DNA of 9,431 nt. Origin: DAOTUL01 sp034437435 (GTDB lineage: Bacteria; Chloroflexota; Anaerolineae; Aggregatilineales; Phototrophicaceae). The DNA is taken from assembly GCA_964417785.1 (NCBI GenBank), contig CAYQJO010000172.1, forward strand, positions 1-9,431, given 5' to 3'. The translations under genes were made by a program, and so were the position numbers. Each line of letters opens with the position of its first letter. The stretch's first letter is position 1. Under the pieces are notes generated by a model. That model made no database searches, was not told the DNA's origin, and saw nothing but the letters and a program-made list of their open reading frames with translations. This document shows, piece after piece, positions 1-5,041 of the stretch.

Positions 1-283
1 AATACGACTCCGGGTTGTAATAGCCGGCGGTGTACTGCAATGTCCGGCGGCCCAGGATAATCAGCGGTTCACCATCCGTTGCGACCGCCCAGATGCCGGT
101 CAGGTCGATAGCTTTGTAGCTGTAATAGCCGGATTGGCGACACCAGACCACCACACCGATCCAGCCGTCACCAAGCACGTCTTGGGGACCGAAGCACAAC
201 GGGCGCTTCTGAAAGGCCTCCATGAAACCGAAGGCGTTTAGCGCGTCCAGGGCTTGCGCGAGGGCGATTTGTTCGCTAGCCAT
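1..283 (-). CDS. Unrecognised protein, C-terminus cut off by the window edge
   Basis: This reading frame stays open from an ATG at 283 to the left edge (94 codons visible), so the protein is incomplete at its C-terminus. The start lies inside the upstream response regulator: the shared bases read ATGGCTAG, giving an 8-base overlap that suggests translational coupling. The N-terminal 25 residues look like a short helix (ASEQIALAQALDALNAFGF). The rest is rich in aromatic and beta-type residues, for example GWIGVVVWC at 40-48, SGYYSYKAID at 51-60 and AGYYNPESY at the visible end. There is no signal peptide, membrane segment or known catalytic motif. I do not recognise the family. Its position as last visible gene of a receiver cassette suggests a signalling partner or output protein, but that is inference from context only. 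Confidence 0.7.
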   Translation of the reverse strand, partial: MASEQIALAQALDALNAFGFMEAFQKRPLCFGPQDVLGDGWIGVVVWCRQSGYYSYKAIDLTGIWAVATDGEPLIILGRRTLQYTAGYYNPESY

Positions 284-620
284 CGCGCAGCGCATCGCGC
301 ACAATAGCGATCAAGTCGTTGGGCATGACAGGCTTGACCAGATAAAGATCAGCCCCGTGCTGTTCCGGTTCGTCTTCCGTCGTCATCACGATGATAATGG
401 TGGCCGGGTTGCGGCTGCGGGCGTGGTCCAGCACATTCCAACCGCTGATGTCGGGCAGATTCAGGTCCAGCAGAATCAAATCGAGCGGCATGTTATCAAT
501 GGACTGTAGCGCTTCGGTCCCGGAAGTGACATGCATGGAGTCAAACCCACCGTGCTTGAGTGACTTGATGGCAAGCTGGGCCAGGGTGGTCGAGTCCTCG
601 ACAATTAGAATTGTGGTCAT
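276..620 (-). CDS. Single-domain response regulator (third receiver of the cassette)
   Basis: This is a 114-residue protein consisting only of a CheY-like receiver domain. The acidic pocket is E8-D9, the phosphoacceptor is D52 in LILLDLNLP, the switch threonine is T80, and the conserved lysine is K96 followed by P97. No DNA-binding or enzymatic output domain follows, so it should act by protein contact or as a phosphate relay for an unseen histidine kinase. It is shorter than its two upstream neighbours by about 12 residues. It is also the most divergent: the stretch after T80 (TEDEPEQHGADLY) is compact and acidic. Its ATG overlaps the TGA of the preceding receiver by four bases (ATGA), and its own stop overlaps the next gene. 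The domain call is firm; the pathway is unknown. Confidence 0.93.
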   Translation of the reverse strand: MTTILIVEDSTTLAQLAIKSLKHGGFDSMHVTSGTEALQSIDNMPLDLILLDLNLPDISGWNVLDHARSRNPATIIIVMTTEDEPEQHGADLYLVKPVMPNDLIAIVRDALRDG

Positions 621-997
621 GAGACGCCCAGCACTCGGGTTACGGCCCCACGCAGTTCGTCCGGGGCGATGGGTTTGGTCAGATAAGCGGCGACAGCCTC
701 CATCTGGCCCACCATGCGATTGCCGGAGTCGGTATGGGCGGTGAGCATGATGACAGGAATCTGGCGTCGGTCAGGTAACTCACGCACCATTTCGAGGAAC
801 TGCCAGCCGTTCATGACAGGCATGGCGATGTCCAATATCATCAGGTCGGGAATGGTCGATTCCAGGAACACAAGACCGCTTTGCCCATTATCGACGTGGT
901 GGATTTCGAGGTCGAATTTTCTCAGAATAACGCGCACCAGTTGGGCGACGTCACCCGCATCTTCTACGATGAGAATAACCGGTTTATTAGACATCAT
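617..997 (-). CDS. Single-domain response regulator (second receiver of the cassette)
   Basis: This is a 126-residue receiver-only protein. The acidic pair is E12-D13, the phosphoacceptor is D56 in LMILDIAMP, followed by NGWQFLE; the switch threonine is T86 in LTAHTDS, and the lysine is K108 in LTKPIAPDEL. The gene starts with two adjacent ATG codons (997 and 994); either could be used, since no strong ribosome-binding site separates them and the first overlaps the stop of the upstream receiver. It closely resembles that upstream receiver: an ungapped hand alignment from the second Met gives about 59 identical positions in 125, with shared blocks such as FLES, ILDI, IPVI and ELRGAV. Tandem duplication is the simplest explanation. 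No output domain is present, so its partner must be a separate protein. Confidence 0.94.
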   Translation of the reverse strand: MMSNKPVILIVEDAGDVAQLVRVILRKFDLEIHHVDNGQSGLVFLESTIPDLMILDIAMPVMNGWQFLEMVRELPDRRQIPVIMLTAHTDSGNRMVGQMEAVAAYLTKPIAPDELRGAVTRVLGVS

Positions 998-1374
998 CGG
1001 TGAAGATAGATGGCTTTATCGACTGCGCCACGCAATTCATTGAGGTCGATGGGCTTCTTCAGGAAAGCGCTTACACCATTGGCGCTGGCGATCTTGCGAT
1101 TGGTCGAGTCGTTATACGCGGTCAAAATAATCACGGGGATGTCGCGTTGGGTGGTATCCTTTTTCATAATTTCCAGAAAATCCCATCCGCTCATATCTGG
1201 CATCCCAATATCCAGGATAATCACATCAGGTGTGCGCGATTCGAGAAAATCCAGCGCACTGTAACCGCTGTTGCGGTAATGAATTTCGATTTCGGTGTGG
1301 CGGAAGGCAATCTGGATGATGTCGGCTACTTCTTCCGCGTCTTCTACAATCAGCATCAAGGGTCTTTGTGTCAT
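994..1374 (-). CDS. Single-domain response regulator (first receiver of the cassette)
   Basis: This is a 126-residue stand-alone receiver. The acidic pair is E11-D12, the phosphoacceptor is D55 in VIILDIGMP, followed by SGWDFLE; the switch threonine is T85 in LTAYNDS, and the conserved lysine is K107 in LKKPIDLNEL. The domain occupies the whole chain and ends with the alpha-5 helix (NELRGAVDKAIYLH). It is the first of three receivers and overlaps the next by four bases (ATGA). A 47-base gap separates it from the DUF1232 gene upstream on the same strand. I see no terminator hairpin in that gap, so co-transcription is likely, and the ribosome-binding site is weak. No kinase is visible, so the input signal and phosphodonor are unknown. 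Confidence 0.95.
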   Translation of the reverse strand: MTQRPLMLIVEDAEEVADIIQIAFRHTEIEIHYRNSGYSALDFLESRTPDVIILDIGMPDMSGWDFLEIMKKDTTQRDIPVIILTAYNDSTNRKIASANGVSAFLKKPIDLNELRGAVDKAIYLHR

Positions 1375-1421
1375 GGCCCGGGTCCGCTCGATTTATCTGT
1401 CTCTATCATACATCAAGCCGG

Positions 1422-2048
1422 TTAGGTTGTGATCTCAATTTTCTGTCGGCGGGGTGGATCGGGCTGCTGTTGGCGGCGGAATCCCCAACGGCGTTTCTTC
1501 GGCTCTGGTGCCGGTTCGGAATGGACCTGGACCGCCTCACCTTCGACGACTTCGGCCTCCTTATGCCGGAACCGGTTTTGAATCTTCTCCCACACATCCC
1601 CCTCGAACAGGGTATCTGCGTTGTCGATGACTTTCTGGTGCAACCGGTCGATCACTTCTTCCGGGTCATCATCACCGGCCCAGTTATCACGCAAAATCTG
1701 ATTGTCGATGCCGACAATGTTCTTGATCCAGAGCAGTGTCAGTGCCATCACGCCGGCGTCTTCGGCCAGACCGATCACACCGGTGATGGCCTCCGGGATG
1801 AGGTCAAACGGGCTGATCACATAGGCAGTCGCCAGCAAAAGCTGGCCCTTCACCAGAAACGGCACACGCCGGTCGGTCGCCAGTCGTGCCAGCAGCGCGA
1901 ACAGGTCCGGCATGAGGAGCAGAATCCCGGCAATGGATTCGTCGCTGTGCTTGCTGACCCAGGTGTAGATACGCTCACGCCACCGTTCATACCAGCCGGG
2001 AGCCTGTTCCCTCACTTCTTCCTCTTCCATCGATGGAATATCGTCCAT
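1422..2048 (-). CDS. DUF1232 / YkvA-family membrane-associated protein
   Basis: This is a 208-residue protein with a DUF1232 (YkvA-like) core at about 66-108. The signature is AYVISPFDLIPEAI followed by GLAEDAGVMALTLLW, matching the family pattern Y-x-x-S-P-x-D-x-I-P with a downstream acidic Asp. Residues 38-58 and 68-108 are hydrophobic enough for membrane association. The N-terminus is acidic (EEEEVREQ). The C-terminal 45 residues are a charged, Pro/Arg/Gln-rich tail (PKKRRWGFRRQQQ) that looks disordered and basic. The start at 2048 is supported by GAGGGG eight bases upstream. The biochemical role of DUF1232 proteins is not established. As apparent first gene of the operon it sits directly upstream of three receivers, so a membrane-side link to signalling is possible but unproven. 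Confidence 0.85.
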   Translation of the reverse strand: MDDIPSMEEEEVREQAPGWYERWRERIYTWVSKHSDESIAGILLLMPDLFALLARLATDRRVPFLVKGQLLLATAYVISPFDLIPEAITGVIGLAEDAGVMALTLLWIKNIVGIDNQILRDNWAGDDDPEEVIDRLHQKVIDNADTLFEGDVWEKIQNRFRHKEAEVVEGEAVQVHSEPAPEPKKRRWGFRRQQQPDPPRRQKIEITT

Positions 2049-2200
2049 CAGAATATCCCCTCACTCAATTTCTATTATCTATATTAACGAAATTCGGGTG
2101 CCAGACGTTGCGATTTTCTACGAAGCTCATTATCTTCGAATTTCCCACAAACCGCGTTTTCTTGTATGTTTGTTGTATATTTTAGCGTATGGAGGCTGGC
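2049..2200. promoter_or_regulatory. Divergent intergenic region between the DUF1232 and GlsB-like genes
   Basis: These 152 AT-rich bases separate two genes that point away from each other, so both promoters should lie here. On the minus strand GATAAT (2074-2079) is a good -10, but the best -35 (CTGGCA, 2099-2104) is 19 bases away. On the plus strand TATATT (2176-2181) is a possible -10 with no convincing -35. A 5-base inverted repeat CGAAG/CTTCG (2121-2125 and 2134-2138) sits between them. These are weak assignments. Confidence 0.35.
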
Positions 2201-2479
2201 ATGAGTATCAGTATCGATCAACTGATTGGCTGGGTGATTGTCGGGGCGTTGGTGGGGACGGTCGTCGGGCGGTTGGTCCATAACCGCAAGCGGGGATATG
2301 GCTCTCTCAACAACCTGCTGCTCGGTATGGCCGGGGCGATTGTCGGCGGTATTCTGTTCGATGTACTCGACATCAGCCTGGGACTGACCAACATCGCTAT
2401 CACCACCGAGGACCTGGTGGCCGCGTTCTTCGGATCGTTTGTGGTCCTCGGCGTGGTCTGGTTAATCCGCCGCCGTTAG
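2201..2479 (+). CDS. GlsB/YeaQ/YmgE-family small membrane protein
   Basis: This 92-residue protein is almost entirely hydrophobic, with three predicted membrane helices at about 7-27, 38-57 and 68-89. The pattern WVIVGALVGTVVGRLV, then GYGSLNNLLLGMAGAIVGGIL, is typical of the GlsB/YeaQ/YmgE (transglycosylase-associated) family: a Gly-rich first helix, a GY turn, an N-x-x-x-G segment and GAxxGG in the second helix. It ends with the positive cluster RRR, suggesting a cytoplasmic C-terminus. An ATG at 2189 is in frame, but GGAGG at 2191-2195 lies five bases before the ATG at 2201, so 2201 is the likely start. Family members are often stress-induced, but their molecular role is unclear and the transglycosylase label is not proof of activity. 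The stop interlocks with that of the convergent GNAT gene. Confidence 0.88.
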   Translation: MSISIDQLIGWVIVGALVGTVVGRLVHNRKRGYGSLNNLLLGMAGAIVGGILFDVLDISLGLTNIAITTEDLVAAFFGSFVVLGVVWLIRRR

Positions 2480-3465
2480 CCCTGGTTGCTCAATTCGCGT
2501 CCGGGGCGGAGTTCGCGCTCGTGGGTTTCGAATGTGTGTTCGATGTGCATCCCGCCACGTTCATAAACGCGGGTGGCACCGGTGATGCTGCTGCCATCCA
2601 CAAACAAGTCGACCGACCGCTTGCCGCGCTGCCAGAACGTCCGCAGGCTGTGACGCAGTAGCGCCAGTCCAAGACCCTTCTGGCGATAGGGCCGGCGCAC
2701 GCCCAGAATCCAGACATAGCCGCGCTCATCAAATCCGCGACTGCTGGGATGGCACAACGAAACTCCGGCAATTTCGCCGCCGTCCATCGCCATAAACCAG
2801 AGCGCTGTATCCGTTTCGGTACGTAGTTTCACACGCTGCTGCCAGTGTTCAAATGCCTCATCGGGTGGTTCTTCGATGTAGCCGCGATGGTCTTTGAAGG
2901 CGTCGTCTACAGCATCATACAGGGTACGCAAATCGTCGCCCCATTCGGCATAGGTGGTGATCTGGATGCCCGCCGGCCATTGGGGTGCGGGCGGTTCCGC
3001 TTCCATGTGTGTCACCATCCGGCACCATGCCTGCCCGGTCGCTTTGAAACCCTGGTTGATGAGCAGTTTCTGGTAATAGCGGTCTTTTGCATGACTGGTG
3101 CTTTCCAGCACGACACGGGCATCTGCCGGGACGCGATCCAACACACGGGGAGCCAGTTCCAATGCCCAGGCGAAAAGCTGGCTGCCGAGGTCGCTGCTGT
3201 AGTAGTCACTGTGTATCCAGACATCGATATGTGGGCGAACGGGGATAATATCATCGTCGTAGAAGGCGGCGCATCCTACCATGTGACCGTCAGTGGTGAA
3301 AGCGGCACGGGTTGAGGTCGCCAGATCAATGCGCTGCCATTGACGCAGCACGTTGTCCGCGTTGGCTGTTTGTACCCCCATATAGGTCTGGTCCCAGTGG
3401 TTCAACAACGCCACTGTGGCATCGACATCATCAGGTGTTGCGGCTCGAATGGTCAAAGGCGGCAT
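2476..3465 (-). CDS. Tandem-GNAT acetyltransferase, C-terminal domain canonical
   Basis: This is a 329-residue protein built of two GNAT folds. The N-terminal half (about 3-155) starts IRAATPDDVDATVALLN and keeps the fold pattern, including YYQKLLINQGF, but its acetyl-CoA loop reads YYSSDLGSQL and lacks the usual [QR]xxGx[GA]. The C-terminal half (about 167-320) has a clean motif A, YVWILGVRRPYRQKGLGLAL, with R261-x-x-G264-x-G266, and a motif B-like ATRVYERGGM. The arrangement resembles mycothiol-synthase-type tandem GNATs, but the substrate cannot be read from sequence. The start at 3465 is preferred over an ATG at 3531: GGAG lies six bases upstream of it, and a good promoter lies between the two. 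The stop TAA shares bases with the stop of the convergent GlsB-like gene. Confidence 0.88.
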   Translation of the reverse strand: MPPLTIRAATPDDVDATVALLNHWDQTYMGVQTANADNVLRQWQRIDLATSTRAAFTTDGHMVGCAAFYDDDIIPVRPHIDVWIHSDYYSSDLGSQLFAWALELAPRVLDRVPADARVVLESTSHAKDRYYQKLLINQGFKATGQAWCRMVTHMEAEPPAPQWPAGIQITTYAEWGDDLRTLYDAVDDAFKDHRGYIEEPPDEAFEHWQQRVKLRTETDTALWFMAMDGGEIAGVSLCHPSSRGFDERGYVWILGVRRPYRQKGLGLALLRHSLRTFWQRGKRSVDLFVDGSSITGATRVYERGGMHIEHTFETHERELRPGRELSNQG

Positions 3466-3495
3466 TCGTGTGTCTCCATAATTATATGATGGGCA

Positions 3496-3524
3496 AATAT
3501 ACCGGACAGTATCTGGCCTGTGAA
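3496..3524 (-). promoter_or_regulatory. Sigma70-type promoter of the minus-strand GNAT gene
   Basis: Read on the minus strand, TTCACA (3519-3524) and TATATT (3496-3501) are separated by exactly 17 bases, and each matches the consensus at five of six positions. Transcription would begin near 3489, giving a leader of about 24 bases that carries the GGAG before the ATG at 3465. A perfect TATAAT at 3481-3486 also exists, but its start point would fall on the ribosome-binding site, so it is the less likely -10. Confidence 0.6.
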
Positions 3525-3540
3525 GGGTCATAATGGGTCA
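3525..3540. repeat. GGGTCA direct repeat between two divergent promoters
   Basis: GGGTCA occurs at 3525-3530 and again at 3535-3540, a spacing of ten bases or about one helical turn. The pair lies in the 25 bases between the two -35 elements of the divergent promoters (3519-3524 minus, 3550-3555 plus). That is a typical place for a regulator that contacts both sides, but a six-base repeat can also arise by chance. Confidence 0.35.
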
Positions 3541-3549
3541 ATTCTGCTG

Positions 3550-3578
3550 TTAACAATAGTGTTGTTTTAGGGTATGAT
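3550..3578 (+). promoter_or_regulatory. Sigma70-type promoter of the two-repeat anchored protein gene
   Basis: TTAACA (3550-3555) and TATGAT (3573-3578) are separated by 17 bases, and each matches the consensus at five of six positions. The predicted start is near 3585. An in-frame ATG at 3574 lies inside the -10 and so cannot be the start of a transcript made from here. This supports translation from 3616. Confidence 0.65.
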
Positions 3579-3582
3579 TCCT

Positions 3583-3608
3583 TCCGGTTTCACACCCTTA
3601 AAACCGGA
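3583..3608 (+). promoter_or_regulatory. Inverted repeat overlapping the transcription start and ribosome-binding site
   Basis: TCCGGTTT (3583-3590) and AAACCGGA (3601-3608) form a perfect 8-base inverted repeat around a 10-base loop. The left arm covers the predicted transcription start (about 3585). The right arm contains the GGA of the GGAGA ribosome-binding site (3606-3610). As DNA it could be a repressor operator; as RNA (about six pairs left if transcription starts at 3585) it could mask the ribosome-binding site. Confidence 0.45.
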
Positions 3609-3615
3609 GATTTTG

Positions 3616-4842
3616 ATGAATTCAAAACTGACGCAAAGGCTGACTGTCGCTTTTGGTGTTTCGATGGCCTTTTTAATGGCAATTACGTTATTCCTGCCCG
3701 GTCTCACACCGGATCAAACCACTATGGTGGATGAGCCACCCAGCACGCCTTCACCACCACCGCCCACTTTCCCGCCACCCATCACGGATTTTGGCAGCAT
3801 CAGCTTTGACGAGGATTATCTGCATCCGTCGGGGTTGTTCGCGGTCGGTGTGCCATCAGGTTGGGTACCGGGTAATCCGGCCAACAACGGTCAGCAGGCG
3901 TCGATCTCGATGAATAACAGTGCCGCTGTGAGTGTGATCGAAGCCTCAGTTGAAGCGCCGCCAGAACCGATCACCAGCGAAGAAGAACTGGGAGCATATT
4001 TCACCACCTCACGCCTGAGCAGTAGCTGGACCCGCTACGCAAGCTGGGAGGAGTTGTCGCGCCGTTTCGAGGATGACCGCCTCATCATTGACTTCGTGCT
4101 GACTCAGAACCAGCGCGAGTTCCTGGCGCAGCATGTCGCCTGGACCGAAGGCAACTGGATTTACTCTGCCCGTGTGATAACGCCGACCAATGCGCGTGAT
4201 TTGCTGTTCCACATGCGTGATGAGATGGTTGGTCAGATCAAGCCCAACATTCGCTTTATGGATACGCCCGTCGGTTGGGAAGCGTATTTCGATGAGATCG
4301 ACCAGCATATTCTGCGCTACCCGGATGATTGGCGGCAGACTGATGGCGACAACGGCACGCCCGCCAGCTTTGAGTCCGGGACCAGCGCTCTCGCTTTGAT
4401 TGTCTCGGCGGATGAGATGACCATCGACGGTGAAGACGCGGCCCAGGCGTGGGTGGAGGCCCGTCGCAGTGACGCCAGCGTCGTCAGTGTTGAACCGGTG
4501 GAGCGTAACGGCGGTTCCGGCTATGGTGTGGCCTACAGCTACAGCAACCCCGACGGCGAGAGCCTGAGCGGGTATGCTGTGCTGCTCAACGGTGACGACG
4601 GGCAACTTCACTGGCTGGATATGCGTATCCCGGCGGCAGCGGTTGATCTCAACAGCGACGACATCCCGGCGGAATATGTGGATGTGGCCCAGGCTGTCGG
4701 GACGTTCTCGCTCATCACCGGGTTGAATCTGCCCGAACCGGAGCCAACCGTCACACCGACGATCCCGGCTACGCCAGAGACGACACCCGAGATGACCGAG
4801 TCTGCACCAGAGGAAACACCGGAAGCGACGCCGGAGAACTGA
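3616..4842 (+). CDS. Membrane-anchored extracytoplasmic protein with two repeated domains, function unknown
   Basis: This is a 408-residue protein. An N-terminal hydrophobic segment (about 11-30, VAFGVSMAFLMAITLFLPGL) follows a short basic start and has no lipobox cysteine, so it is a signal anchor or signal peptide. A Pro-rich linker follows (TPSPPPPTFPPP near 44-55). Two domains of about 150 residues come next (60-213 and 219-367). Each starts with a similar beta pattern (GLFAVGVPSGW, then HILRYPDDW), later has a segment of the type SVIEASVEA or ALIVSADEM, and ends with a strand carrying a Trp (WIYSARVITP, HWLDMRIPAA). This hints at an internal duplication, possibly of a PsbP/Mog1-like fold, which I cannot confirm. 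The tail (371-408) is a Glu/Pro/Thr-rich low-complexity run. The start at 3616 has GGAGA six bases upstream. No enzymatic motif is visible. Confidence 0.8.
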   Translation: MNSKLTQRLTVAFGVSMAFLMAITLFLPGLTPDQTTMVDEPPSTPSPPPPTFPPPITDFGSISFDEDYLHPSGLFAVGVPSGWVPGNPANNGQQASISMNNSAAVSVIEASVEAPPEPITSEEELGAYFTTSRLSSSWTRYASWEELSRRFEDDRLIIDFVLTQNQREFLAQHVAWTEGNWIYSARVITPTNARDLLFHMRDEMVGQIKPNIRFMDTPVGWEAYFDEIDQHILRYPDDWRQTDGDNGTPASFESGTSALALIVSADEMTIDGEDAAQAWVEARRSDASVVSVEPVERNGGSGYGVAYSYSNPDGESLSGYAVLLNGDDGQLHWLDMRIPAAAVDLNSDDIPAEYVDVAQAVGTFSLITGLNLPEPEPTVTPTIPATPETTPEMTESAPEETPEATPEN

Positions 4843-4856
4843 CGCGATGGAGTGGC

Positions 4857-4876
4857 GGACACGCTTCTGCGTGTCC
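4857..4876. repeat. Perfect 8-base-stem hairpin, first GGAC-type element
   Basis: GGACACGC and GCGTGTCC flank a TTCT loop, a perfect 8-base stem just after the stop of the upstream gene. No T-run follows on either strand, so it is not a standard intrinsic terminator. Its arms resemble the GGACGCG/CGCGTCC arms 50 to 85 bases downstream, which suggests a repeated extragenic palindrome. Confidence 0.6.
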
Positions 4877-4907
4877 TACAAAACCAGGCATTGAAATGCT
4901 ACCGTTT

Positions 4908-4942
4908 GCGCGTCCACTGAAGGGACGCGCCTTTACGCGTCC
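4908..4942. repeat. Three-arm palindromic element with two mutually exclusive hairpins
   Basis: GCGCGTCC (4908-4915), GGACGCGC (4923-4930) and CGCGTCC (4936-4942) lie in a row. The middle arm can pair with the left arm (8 bases, 7-base loop) or with the right arm (7 bases, 6-base loop), but not both at once. It shares the GGAC-CGC theme with the hairpin at 4857-4876. Confidence 0.6.
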
Positions 4943-5041
4943 GAAAACGTCACGGATACGTGAATAGATACAAGAATTTCATCCACCACGCTATCCTGTA
5001 GTTGTACCTCTGGCGGTACTCATTTCCTGTTGTCTTTTCGT

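Larger units (their letters stand above)
4843..5041. other. Convergent intergenic region rich in small hairpins
   Basis: These 199 bases lie between two convergent genes and hold at least five short inverted repeats; three GGAC-type arms are listed separately. The others are GCAT/ATGC (4888-4891, 4896-4899), TCACG/CGTGA (4950-4954, 4959-4963) and GTACC/GGTAC (5004-5008, 5015-5019). Read on the minus strand, TCACG/CGTGA is followed by CGTTTTC and may be a weak terminator for the SUMF1-fold gene. No open frame here looks coding. Confidence 0.45.

Noticed and set aside
994..997. Frameshift splitting one large multi-receiver protein into three genes
   Set aside because: Each receiver is complete with its own start, and both junctions are clean ATGA overlaps, which is normal for coupled separate genes.
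1368..2087. Long open frame on the plus strand opposite the DUF1232 gene (about 239 codons)
   Set aside because: It lies antisense to a gene with a recognised family signature and a good ribosome-binding site. Its own translation is rich in Cys, His and Arg without any motif, and it is not preceded by a ribosome-binding site.
2121..2138. Inverted repeat CGAAG/CTTCG as an operator in the DUF1232/GlsB-like intergenic region
   Set aside because: Five-base arms with an eight-base gap are likely by chance and not placed on a convincing promoter.
3466..3531. Upstream ATG at 3531 as start of the minus-strand GNAT gene
   Set aside because: The added 22 residues precede the domain, the predicted promoter lies inside them, and GGAG marks the ATG at 3465.
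3574..3615. ATG at 3574 as start of the two-repeat protein
   Set aside because: It lies within the -10 hexamer. GGAGA and correct spacing favour 3616, where a normal signal-anchor N-terminus begins.
4857..4876. Intrinsic terminator for the upstream gene
   Set aside because: The stem is perfect but no T-run follows on either strand, so it was called a palindromic repeat.
4857..4942. CRISPR array
   Set aside because: There are only two related palindromes, no constant repeat length, no regular spacers and no cas genes.
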